A stretch of 47,361 nt of DNA from a virus. Shown piece by piece: positions 40,794 through 47,361 of the stretch (position 1 is its first letter; the number at the start of each line of letters is the position of its first letter). Location of the stretch: positions 1-47,361 of IMG/VR virus record IMGVR_UViG_3300014932_000278; one strand, given 5' to 3'. Made by a program: the position numbers and the translations under genes. The notes beneath the pieces were generated by a model. That model saw nothing but the letters and a program-made list of their open reading frames with translations. It made no database searches and was not told the origin of the DNA.

Positions 40794-41285
40794 ATGGCAA
40801 CGTCCAAAGAGTTTTTAGAAACAATGCTGCAAAATGAAAATGTGCAAGCGGCATTAAAGTGTATCAGGCATACCGAAGGTACAAGCGCAGACGATGGGTA
40901 TAACTACATATTCGGCAGCAGTCCAAATAATGACCTGCGATTTGCGGATATGAGCCAACACCCTAATGATAAGCAGACGCATAATAAAATAACAAGTACG
41001 GCGGCGGGGGCATATCAGATACTTTATTCAACCTATGCCGACCTATGCGAAAAGTACGGATTTACAGACTTTGAACCACATACACAAGATTTAATGTGTT
41101 GCGCTATTTTCGACCTAATTAACGTACTTACGGCAGTATCTAAGGGCTTACTATTATCAGAGGCGGTAATGACCAAAATAAGCAACCAATGGGCTTCGAT
41201 GCCTTACTCAAAATATGGACAGCCAACCCATACAATAGCCGATGTGAGAGAGTTTTATTTGTCCGTTGGCGGTACACTAGGATAA
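40794..41285 (+). CDS. endolysin, lambda R-like lytic transglycosylase
   Basis: 163 aa. The pattern of CIRHTEGT with catalytic Glu E28, then FADMSQHP, ITSTAAGAYQI, DFEPHTQDLM and NQWASMPYSKYGQP matches the gene R endolysin of lambda, which cleaves peptidoglycan without water. There is no signal peptide, so release depends on the holin. The upstream small membrane genes complete the lysis cassette. Confidence 0.88.
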   Translation: MATSKEFLETMLQNENVQAALKCIRHTEGTSADDGYNYIFGSSPNNDLRFADMSQHPNDKQTHNKITSTAAGAYQILYSTYADLCEKYGFTDFEPHTQDLMCCAIFDLINVLTAVSKGLLLSEAVMTKISNQWASMPYSKYGQPTHTIADVREFYLSVGGTLG

Positions 41286-41299
41286 CTACATAATAACAA

Positions 41300-41326
41300 A
41301 ATACCCACGAGTTAACGCAGGGTATT
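41300..41326 (+). terminator. hairpin after the endolysin
   Basis: AATACCC (41300-41306) pairs perfectly with GGGTATT (41320-41326), loop of 13. The following bases are only partly T-rich, so the stop is probably weak. Confidence 0.5.
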
Positions 41327-41360
41327 CCGTATCTTTATAGTCGCTAAACTTGATAAAGAC

Positions 41361-41550
41361 ATGACAAATGTAAATGAAATTTGGTTACCCGTCAAAGGGT
41401 ATGAAGGTATTTATGAAATATCTTCTTTAGGTAGGGTTAAATCACTTGCTCGATTTGTTGTTTCTCGTATTGGAATTACGAGATTTTTCCACGAAAAAAT
41501 GATTTATGGTGTACCTACTGACAGGCACTACATAAGGATTAACCTTACCA
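41361..41550 (+). pseudogene. truncated NUMOD4-HNH homing endonuclease
   Basis: The reading frame (41361-41597) starts with a complete NUMOD4 motif (EIWLPVKGYEGIYEISSLGR, residues 6-25) and continues in the usual pattern to YIRINL. There it should lead to an HNH nuclease domain, but the frame runs into sequence antisense to the subtilase gene and ends. The last real codon is near 41550. The gene has lost its catalytic part, so it is a fragment at a recombination junction. Confidence 0.75.
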
Positions 41551-42973
41551 TTACAATGGTATTCCGTGAGTTTAGCCCCGCATTTCCACCCATATGAACT
41601 ACATCTGGTTTAATAAGATGAGCTGGCCCAGGTCCCGTTCTTGAAAATGGAGAAGGATTATGCTTTTCTGCCAAATCTGTCGCATTCTTGTCGTGAGTTA
41701 AAGAACCTACTACTAACCCCCTTATTGTATCGGCAGATTTGGCAATTCTACTTTTAGGCGCATTGATTTTGAAGTTGCTACAATTACCAGCGGATTTACA
41801 AATTAGGACATCATGTTGTTCCTGAATATCATCTAAGGCTTTTGCAAAATCGGAAAACTCATATAGGTCTGATTCTCTTTCAGTTCCTAATGACAAATTC
41901 CAAATCTTAATGGAGTCGTTTTCACTTATCGCTTCTCGTATATGCTCAATTAATTCATCTTCATAAATCCTTTGCTTAGTAATGTCAGGCATTACAATGG
42001 CTTCAAACAATCTGCATCCTTCAAAACCGGTGTAATCTTTACCCTCTAAATCATCACCATAAAGTAGAATACCTGCTACAAATGTACCATGCCCTCTATT
42101 AATATCGTCTTCATGATATTTCGTGAAGCTGTTGTTATGAATCCAAGGAGCAAGATGAGGTATTCTGGCAATTCCAGTGTCTAATACACCAACCAAAGGA
42201 TAATTTACCCCGGCTTTGGGCAACTTAACTGGCACAACATTGTCATCACTGAGTTCATCCAGTGTCACGTCATAAGTAGGCATTTCAGTCACGAGCTGCA
42301 CACCATCAAAGTCTTTCAATTCGTCAAAGGCATCTTCCGTAATTCCATTTATCCTATAAATATTTAACTCTCCCGAATAAGCGGCACGTTCAAAGCTGAT
42401 ATTGTTATCATGGCAGTATCTTTCAAATGCTCTAATAAGAACTGCATTTAATTCTTCGTTGCCGTAATTAAAAAGTTTCACTTTCAATATACTGTCATCT
42501 TCTATGTCCACATCAATTTGTGGCTTGAATTCTTCAATGTCGCTAATAGCTGAAATACCAACAATTGTTGCGTAAGTAGGAAATGCGTCATTGGCATTTT
42601 CTAATTTTCTTATCATAGCCTGTAAGTCTGCGATGTTATCTATTTTTACGAGCACCTCATCTTCACCGCTAACTCCAATTACATTTAGCTTGCCTACGTT
42701 AAATAGGTTGCCAATTTCTTTACGATAAGTTTTTGCTAATGCATCTCCCAATACTTTCAGTTTCACAACCGATGGAATGTAGTTATTGCGTTTTACCTTT
42801 TCGGTAATAGAGGTGGAAACAGTACTTAGCACTCCTTGCATATACTGTGATTTTTCTCCTATTAGGTCTACATTAGCCCAAGGGGGAATAACTCTTTTAC
42901 CACCACCTTCTGTGTCCTGTCCGTCTTTCTGTCGTTTCTGAAAGAACTTTATAGGAAGATTTTTCTCTGCCAT
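41528..42973 (-). pseudogene. subtilase (S8) gene truncated before its catalytic serine
   Basis: 481 codons. A long N-terminal region (about 250 aa) precedes the protease domain, which contains the Asp strand VGVLDTGI (about residue 265), the His motif RGHGTFVAG (about 294) and the oxyanion region IWNLSLGTE (about 358). The chain then reads IKPDVVHMGGNAGLNSR and falls into unrelated codons. The GTSxAxP serine motif is absent. The same junction cuts the NUMOD4 gene. It pairs with the AAA+ gene 9 bases upstream. As drawn, the protein cannot be an active protease. Confidence 0.8.
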
Positions 42974-42982
42974 AGCGTAAGG

Positions 42983-44071
42983 TTATTTGTTTAAAATATT
43001 TCGTACTTTTCTCAGTGACACTTTCATTCTTTCTGCAATCGCAGCCTGAGGGATTCCGTTATCATTAAGAAACTCAGCTAATTTTTCAATCGTTAAATCG
43101 CCATGATTATTAAAGTCAAATAACTCTACCAATAAATCTTCATAGGCTAAAACATCTTTACCACTTATAATGGTTTGCGCCTTGGCATTATTGATTATAG
43201 TTTTTATATCTGATGGTGACTTGCCTTCTAACAGTTTAATTAACTTATCCTGTTTTTTGTCGTCTAATTGAAAGTCTGTATTAAATCCATTAGTAAATAT
43301 TTTTACCAATTCAACGATTTCATCATCTTGTGGCGTTCCAATCTCTATTACGGTATTAAACCTTCGCCAAATTGCTTTGTCCAGTAATTCAGGATGATTT
43401 GTTGCTGCGATAAGAATATTGTGTTTTGCGAAGGCATCTATATTTTGCAATAAACTATTAATTACACGCTTTAACTCACCCAACTCATATTGGTCATCTC
43501 TTGCTTTGGCAATTGCGTCAAATTCATCTAAAAAAAGAATGCATGGTTTATTGTCTGCAAAGTCAAAAATCTTTCTAATATTTTTTGCTGTATTACCTAA
43601 CAAAGACGATACTATTGCATCGAACCGTGCTATTACTAGCGGCAAGCCCGTCTTTTCGGAAATATATTTTGCAACAGTAGTCTTTCCACATCCCGGTTTT
43701 CCGTAAAGTAGCAGAGTGTTTGACATTTCTACACCACCTCGTATTAACTGGCTTTGATGTTGCACTTTGTTGATAAAGTCCTCTACTTTATTATCAACAA
43801 GTTTTGGCAACACAATAGCCGATTGTTCCTTTCCGGGCATGGCAACGTCAACCATGCTTAATCGACTTTCTTGGTCTACTGGTGTAGTTAACAACTCGTC
43901 CATTGTCACTGTTGTTGCGGGCCCATTTCCCATGGCTCTAATAATCATTTTAGCCATTTTGATATCACCATCCTTTTCAAGTCTATCAGCTAACAGCTTT
44001 GAATAATTATATACCTTCTTTGGGTCTTTTGACAATCCGCCTTCTATTATTCTTAATATCTCAGTATACAT
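42983..44071 (-). CDS. AAA+ ATPase paired with a subtilase
   Basis: 362 aa from the ATG at 44071 (an upstream TTG at 44101 is rejected). FtsH/VAT-like AAA domain: Walker A GKPGCGKT (124-131), Walker B ILFLDEFD (178-185), sensor ATN (about 223) and an Arg finger RRF (about 236). The N terminus is helical and the C terminus has a helix-turn-helix-like segment (GIPQAAIAERMKVSLRKVRN). It is encoded in one operon with the subtilase. AAA+/S8 pairs recur in bacterial islands and are suspected to act together as a regulated proteolytic, possibly defensive, system. The partner here is broken. Confidence 0.85.
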   Translation of the reverse strand: MYTEILRIIEGGLSKDPKKVYNYSKLLADRLEKDGDIKMAKMIIRAMGNGPATTVTMDELLTTPVDQESRLSMVDVAMPGKEQSAIVLPKLVDNKVEDFINKVQHQSQLIRGGVEMSNTLLLYGKPGCGKTTVAKYISEKTGLPLVIARFDAIVSSLLGNTAKNIRKIFDFADNKPCILFLDEFDAIAKARDDQYELGELKRVINSLLQNIDAFAKHNILIAATNHPELLDKAIWRRFNTVIEIGTPQDDEIVELVKIFTNGFNTDFQLDDKKQDKLIKLLEGKSPSDIKTIINNAKAQTIISGKDVLAYEDLLVELFDFNNHGDLTIEKLAEFLNDNGIPQAAIAERMKVSLRKVRNILNK

Positions 44072-44098
44072 GATGTCCGTTTTTCTTGCTTGTTGATA

Positions 44099-44130
44099 CA
44101 AAATTGTAACATTTTGGAATAAAAACCAAA
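44099..44130 (-). promoter_or_regulatory. promoter of the AAA+/subtilase operon
   Basis: On the minus strand: TTTG (complement of 44127-44130), a 20-base spacer and CAATTTTG (complement of 44099-44106), which matches the -7 consensus at all but its first base. Confidence 0.45.
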
Positions 44131-44481
44131 TAAAACGTAAAAATATAACAGAAAACGTGCAAAAAATACTTATAAACGTAAATTATGAGCTTAATATTGA
44201 TATTTTCTTCATTTTTTGTAATGCTTACGCTAAACTTGGTAAGTATCACAAGTTCACGAGGGATGCGTTCCAATAGAATTGCAAACTTTCCTGTACATTT
44301 TATTTAATTAGGTTGCTGCTTTGTGTACAAACTTTTATAGGTAAGATTGGCTGCTTCACTCAATAATTGTTGTGTAGAAGTGCCGGGGTAACTTCAACTC
44401 CCGGAAGTACAAGTTCAAGTTTACCCTCCCTGTTTCAGAATTGTGTACTTTTAAATTTTTCAACGAATTTAAGCCGCAAAC
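44131..44481. other. gene-free stretch in the flanking island
   Basis: About 350 bases that hold no convincing gene. The only structure noted is a CCGGG...CCCGG hairpin near 44380-44402. AT-rich sequence dominates. A weak plus-strand frame from 44367 runs through it but lacks a credible start and has no protein-like N terminus. Confidence 0.4.
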
Positions 44482-44621
44482 ATGACTTTTGTTTTAGCAT
44501 TAAAACATTAGATGGAATAATTTTATCAGCAGATAGTAAGGAAACTGTCAGGGGTGGCAATCTTCGATGGGAAGATTTTTTGATGAGATTTTTAAAGGGA
44601 AAAATTTATGCCTCAACCTAA
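44482..44621 (+). pseudogene. frameshifted proteasome-like (Ntn hydrolase) remnant
   Basis: From the ATG at 44482 the codons read MTFVLALK and then stop at a TAG. One added A in the A4 run (44502-44505) would continue the frame as TLDGIILSADSKET. The combined pattern, Met-Thr at the start followed by KTxDG-I-I-L-S-A-D-S-x-x-T, is that of bacterial proteasome-type Ntn hydrolases, in which Thr2 is the nucleophile. After about 30 residues the similarity fades. It is either a decayed gene or a sequencing error in a homopolymer. Confidence 0.42.
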
Positions 44622-45393
44622 AAACTTGATACAAAGATTACGAGACATTGGTATTGTACACCATGACCATCATCAAATGGTTTACAAATACATGCCTATT
44701 GAAACAGCAAGGTTAATAATAGCAAATAGAACATTAATGTTTCAAAGACCTGATAACTTTAATGACCCTTTTGAGCTTCATTTAAGCTTGATGGATTTTG
44801 AATTTGATGCGGGTCAAGCTGTTGAGATTTACGAAAGATACTTTAATAACGGAAAAGCCGTTTCAGATGTATTGAGAGGCGAATTGGAAAAAAATGGGCG
44901 GGATTTAATAAGTAAGTCAGTAAGAGAAACGTTTGAAAAGTATAGAGGCAATGTTGGAATTACTTGTTTCACTAAAAATCCAACCAATACTTTAATGTGG
45001 TCACATTATGCAAATAGTCACAAAGGTGTTTGCATCGGCTTTATTATTCAGGGCTGGGATAATGTAAAAAGTACTTTTAGTGTTAACTATGCACAATCAA
45101 TTACACCAGTTAAGTTCTTTGACGAGAATGAAAGAGACCTCATTTTCTGGTATTGGATGTTTACCAAATCACATGTTTGGAATTATGAGCAAGAAGTAAG
45201 AAGCGTAAATATGTTTAGTAATGGAGTTCAGCCATTTGAAGACATTGTGATTCAAGAAATTTATTATGGTGCTGGAACTTCGGATGAAGATATTAGGGCT
45301 ATTGAGGGTTTATTGCCATTGGGTGTTGTGAAAAAGGCAAAAATGGAAATTAATTCAGGAACTTTTGACTTAATAGAAACGCCTTTCCCCTAA
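44608..45393 (+). CDS. DUF2971 protein
   Basis: 261 aa. Family hallmarks are visible in order: VYKYMPIETARLIIANRTL (about 25-43), RPDNFNDPFE (about 47-56), then CFTKNPTNTLMWSHYANSHK (about 119-138), the family's most conserved block, and GVCIGF. DUF2971 genes are frequent in defence islands, though their biochemistry is not established. A purine-rich site (aaaggg) precedes the ATG. It overlaps the proteasome-like remnant by 14 bases. Confidence 0.82.
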   Translation: MPQPKNLIQRLRDIGIVHHDHHQMVYKYMPIETARLIIANRTLMFQRPDNFNDPFELHLSLMDFEFDAGQAVEIYERYFNNGKAVSDVLRGELEKNGRDLISKSVRETFEKYRGNVGITCFTKNPTNTLMWSHYANSHKGVCIGFIIQGWDNVKSTFSVNYAQSITPVKFFDENERDLIFWYWMFTKSHVWNYEQEVRSVNMFSNGVQPFEDIVIQEIYYGAGTSDEDIRAIEGLLPLGVVKKAKMEINSGTFDLIETPFP

Positions 45394-45488
45394 ATAAATT
45401 TATATATTTACGCTTTAAGCGAGAAACTGAAAAAGTAAGTTCAAATAAAAATATGGTAATGTCATAGTTAAAGGTAGTGAAAATATAT

Positions 45489-45773
45489 TTACGGCTTAAA
45501 ACCTATTGTATCGCAAAGTTTATCCCACATTTCTTCGGCACCGCTATCTTTTTTTGAGATTATTTTTAAAATCTCTATTAGATGCGTTATTATATCAGAT
45601 ATTTCAGCTCTATTTTCTGTTTTTTCAGCTCTCTCATTTAAAACACGTAATGCCCCTTTAAGTTGCCTTAAGGCATCAATATTTTTTTCGTTCTCTATTA
45701 TTAAAGCATCTGTTCGCTGCGCTAAAAAAATAGTTCCGTTTTTTACACCTTGCTTCATTAATTCAGTAGTCAT
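45489..45773 (-). CDS. small helical hypothetical protein
   Basis: 94 aa. Begins MTTELMKQGVKNGTIFLAQR and is a charged coiled-coil-like helix (RQLKGALRVLNERAEKTENR). No family recognised. It is the lowest of three minus-strand genes between DUF2971 and the transposase, 36 bases from its upstream neighbour. Confidence 0.55.
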   Translation of the reverse strand: MTTELMKQGVKNGTIFLAQRTDALIIENEKNIDALRQLKGALRVLNERAEKTENRAEISDIITHLIEILKIISKKDSGAEEMWDKLCDTIGFKP

Positions 45774-45809
45774 TAGTTGGCGGTTTCTTGTTTTGAATTA
45801 AAAAAGGTT

Positions 45810-45992
45810 TCAATTATTCTCATTCTTTATGATAAATTCTCTAATGTCAGCTAATGCCTTTTCGTGTTCATCGCAAAGGGTTTTAAATTTTTCCATTGAA
45901 ACGCCATCTCCGCTATCTCTTGTAGATTCAATGTAATTATTAAGCGCTTTGTTTTTTTTGGTATAAATTTCAGCTAATTCTAAATATCCCAT
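45810..45992 (-). CDS. small helical hypothetical protein
   Basis: 60 aa from the ATG at 45992. The longer in-frame version from 46052 is rejected because it would start within the terminator of the P63C gene. Begins MGYLELAEIYTKKNKALNNY and is charged and helical (EKFKTLCDEHEKALADIREF). No family recognised. It may be cotranscribed with the 45489 gene. Confidence 0.5.
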   Translation of the reverse strand: MGYLELAEIYTKKNKALNNYIESTRDSGDGVSMEKFKTLCDEHEKALADIREFIIKNENN

Positions 45993-46014
45993 GATGTGTG
46001 TTTTAAATAAAGGT

Positions 46015-46043
46015 AATAAAAAAGGCTGCGATTTGCAGCCTTT
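46015..46043 (-). terminator. intrinsic terminator of the P63C gene
   Basis: AAAGGCTGC (46021-46029) and GCAGCCTTT (46035-46043) form a perfect 9-bp stem, loop of 5. Read on the minus strand it is followed by a T-run (TTTTTTATT), so it ends the minus-strand P63C transcript. Confidence 0.82.
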
Positions 46044-46052
46044 AAATTTCAA

Positions 46053-46970
46053 CTAATCATCCAATGGAAATGGTAATCCCGGCGATTGGCTGCCATCTAC
46101 ATTGTAGATAGGATATACCCTTTGTACCATATCGTAGAACTTGCGCCATGAGGTATTAGCCTTGGCTAATGCTATTAAACCACCAAAGAACTCACGTAGC
46201 CTTGGCTCCCCAACCTCATCTGTTAAAAACTGAAAATGCTTATGATCTCTATATCCTTTCTCATTTTTCGGGTTCTTTCTTTCCAATTCTTTTAATAACC
46301 CCGGAGCCATTCTCTTATAAATTAAATCCTTAGTCCAGTTGCCAATAACCCCCGGTTTCTTTTGCGCATTTTCCGGTTTCCAAGGCCAGTTATTCAATCT
46401 AAATATCTGCTTGTAAAAGTCGATAGGGAATGTTACCTGATACTTCTTAGCCTCATCTAAAAGCATCTTATTCAGCAATTCATTCAATGCCCCCATCACT
46501 ACCTGGTCTTGGTAGCCCGTTACGTTGTATATTACCGATATGATACCTACTTTACTAAACGCCCTTACAACTATTTGCGCTTGCCTTTCAAGTGCTATTT
46601 CCTTCTCTGTTAATTTTACCCCTGCATTTTTTGCATCAATCAGCAAGTAACAAACATCAATCAGGATAGTTGCTTCATATCCATGCGTTGCAGGGGCTGC
46701 GCCACCGGCAGATGGTCTTTTAAATACGATGGGGTTTTCTAATGCAGCTTTTAGTTCCGGCGATACGAATTGCCTTATTCTCTTATTCTCTATGAGTTTA
46801 CCTAATGATAACCCAGATGCATTAGCCGGGAAACCTATAGCAGCTTGAACCGCCCTTGTTGATAGTACCGCAGTGCCGTCTTCGAGCACATATGCGGGTA
46901 GGTCAATAGCACCTATTTTTATTGGTGTCTTATCGGAACCATGTGTGGCTTTTAATATTTTATCGCTCAT
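46053..46970 (-). CDS. P63C-domain protein
   Basis: 305 aa. The N-terminal half contains GSDKTPIKIGAIDLPAYVLE and the STRAVQAAIGF segment. The P63C region covers the C-terminal part, with QVTFPIDFYKQIFRLNNWPW (about 195-214) and KDLIYKRMAPGLLKELERKN (about 230-249) as the hallmark. The domain occurs in phage and mobile-element proteins of unknown function. Here the gene is on the island side of the junction with its own terminator. Confidence 0.85.
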   Translation of the reverse strand: MSDKILKATHGSDKTPIKIGAIDLPAYVLEDGTAVLSTRAVQAAIGFPANASGLSLGKLIENKRIRQFVSPELKAALENPIVFKRPSAGGAAPATHGYEATILIDVCYLLIDAKNAGVKLTEKEIALERQAQIVVRAFSKVGIISVIYNVTGYQDQVVMGALNELLNKMLLDEAKKYQVTFPIDFYKQIFRLNNWPWKPENAQKKPGVIGNWTKDLIYKRMAPGLLKELERKNPKNEKGYRDHKHFQFLTDEVGEPRLREFFGGLIALAKANTSWRKFYDMVQRVYPIYNVDGSQSPGLPFPLDD

Positions 46971-47048
46971 TTTGTACCCGGTTTTAATTAATTGATAGTT
47001 AAGTGTTTACGTTGTTATTTGCCATTAAACAAGCCGTTTTGTACCCGG
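46970..47048. repeat. pair of 12-bp direct repeats TTTTGTACCCGG
   Basis: TTTTGTACCCGG occurs at 46970-46981, just upstream of the P63C start, and at 47037-47048, just after the transposase stop. The second copy is embedded in AAGCCG...CGGCTT. They may mark an insertion-sequence end or be coincidental. Confidence 0.3.
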
Positions 47049-47049
47049 C

Positions 47050-47361
47050 TTACCTGATTGAAAGCCCCTTTGATACTACTGCTGCAAATACTTCATTTGT
47101 GTGCGTTTTGCGGTAGTTGTAGCGATAGCAAAACTCATTGATATAGTTGTTAAGGTAGCGAGGGCTTACATAGTGGTATTGACCTATAACGCCACGTTTC
47201 AGCAACGACCAAAACCCTTCAAGGGTATTGGTGTGGCAAGCTCCGTTTACATATTCTTTCATAGAGTGATTAACAATAGCATGACCATATAACAGGCAAA
47301 GACCGTTATAGGATTTAAATTCATCAGTCATTAACTGCGTGCCTGTTGCTACGTTTTTCTT
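47050..47361 (-). CDS. IS1595-family transposase, partial (5' end beyond window)
   Basis: The frame is open to the window edge and shows 103 residues of the C-terminal part. It contains TDEFKSYNGL with a catalytic Asp, the HTNTLEGFWSLLKRGV segment with the catalytic Glu, and YNYRKTHTNEVF at the end, the signature of the IS1595 (ISXO2-like) DDE domain. The N-terminal zinc-ribbon part lies outside. It indicates a mobile element beside the island. Confidence 0.85.
   Translation of the reverse strand, partial: KKNVATGTQLMTDEFKSYNGLCLLYGHAIVNHSMKEYVNGACHTNTLEGFWSLLKRGVIGQYHYVSPRYLNNYINEFCYRYNYRKTHTNEVFAAVVSKGLSIR

Noticed and set aside
40731-40840. Short frame of about 35 codons overlapping the endolysin start
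   Set aside because: Lacks a ribosome site and membrane or other features; the endolysin start at 40794 is better supported.
41321-41567. Direct repeat GGTATTCCGT at 41321-41330 and 41558-41567 as proven attachment sites
   Set aside because: Ten bases 237 apart can occur by chance, the first copy is part of a hairpin arm, and no integrase is visible. Mentioned only as a hint for the junction.
44367-44481. N-terminal part of the frame leading into the proteasome-like remnant
   Set aside because: No credible start or domain; the recognisable part begins at the ATG at 44482 in a different frame.

Overview
The window looks like a tailed-phage or prophage genome from a Bacteroidota host (Chitinophaga/Sphingobacteria-like), fused near position 41,550 to bacterial chromosome-like DNA. 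The host inference rests on four things. Promoters fit the Bacteroidota pattern TTTG-(18 to 21)-TAnnTTTG, translation starts are A-rich with few strong Shine-Dalgarno sites, secreted proteins end their signal peptides in AQ, FGQ, SAQ or SGQ, and an IS1595-type transposase lies at the right edge. No integrase, tRNA, rRNA or CRISPR array was seen.

Positions 1-12,000 are the early region, nearly all on the plus strand. It holds a RecT annealing protein, an SSB-like protein, an HNH nuclease, small DNA-binding and zinc proteins, an orphan DNA methylase, a winged-helix replication initiator with iteron-like repeats inside its gene, a T7-gp4-like primase-helicase, a RuvC-like resolvase and many small unknown genes. 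A compact regulatory node at 9,750-10,125 has a tiny helix-turn-helix protein between two promoters that carry the same 15-bp operator at identical spacing.

Positions 12,000-32,100 are packaging and morphogenesis. A gene-free stretch of about 460 bases with RNA-like nested helices comes first, then a consensus promoter, small terminase, an intercalated GIY-YIG nuclease, large terminase, a leader-peptide/terminator-like element, a probable portal with a zinc-finger motif, scaffold, major capsid protein behind three UGU-loop hairpins, connector and tail genes, a 1122-aa tape measure and an 878-aa tail protein. Small minus-strand genes with their own promoters, often leaderless, interrupt this region like morons.

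Positions 32,000-41,300 carry a lipoprotein moron, an HNH/AP2 endonuclease, two minus-strand genes, fibre or adhesin genes (four with N-terminal signal peptides) and a lysis cassette of small membrane proteins plus a lambda R-like transglycosylase.

Near 41,550 a NUMOD4 homing-endonuclease gene and an oppositely oriented subtilase gene are both cut off. To the right are a AAA+ ATPase paired with the broken subtilase, a frameshifted proteasome-like remnant, a DUF2971 gene, small unknown genes, a P63C-domain gene and a partial transposase. This part resembles a defence or genomic island flanking a prophage.

The most interesting signals are non-coding: an interleaved, mutually exclusive helix system in the leader of a GIY-YIG gene (3,939-4,097), the structured stretch before the terminase genes (about 12,048-12,335), the capsid-leader hairpins (19,310-19,368), the iterons (4,796-4,860) and the paired operators (9,773 and 10,055). 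All functions are inferred from reading the sequence; no database search was run.
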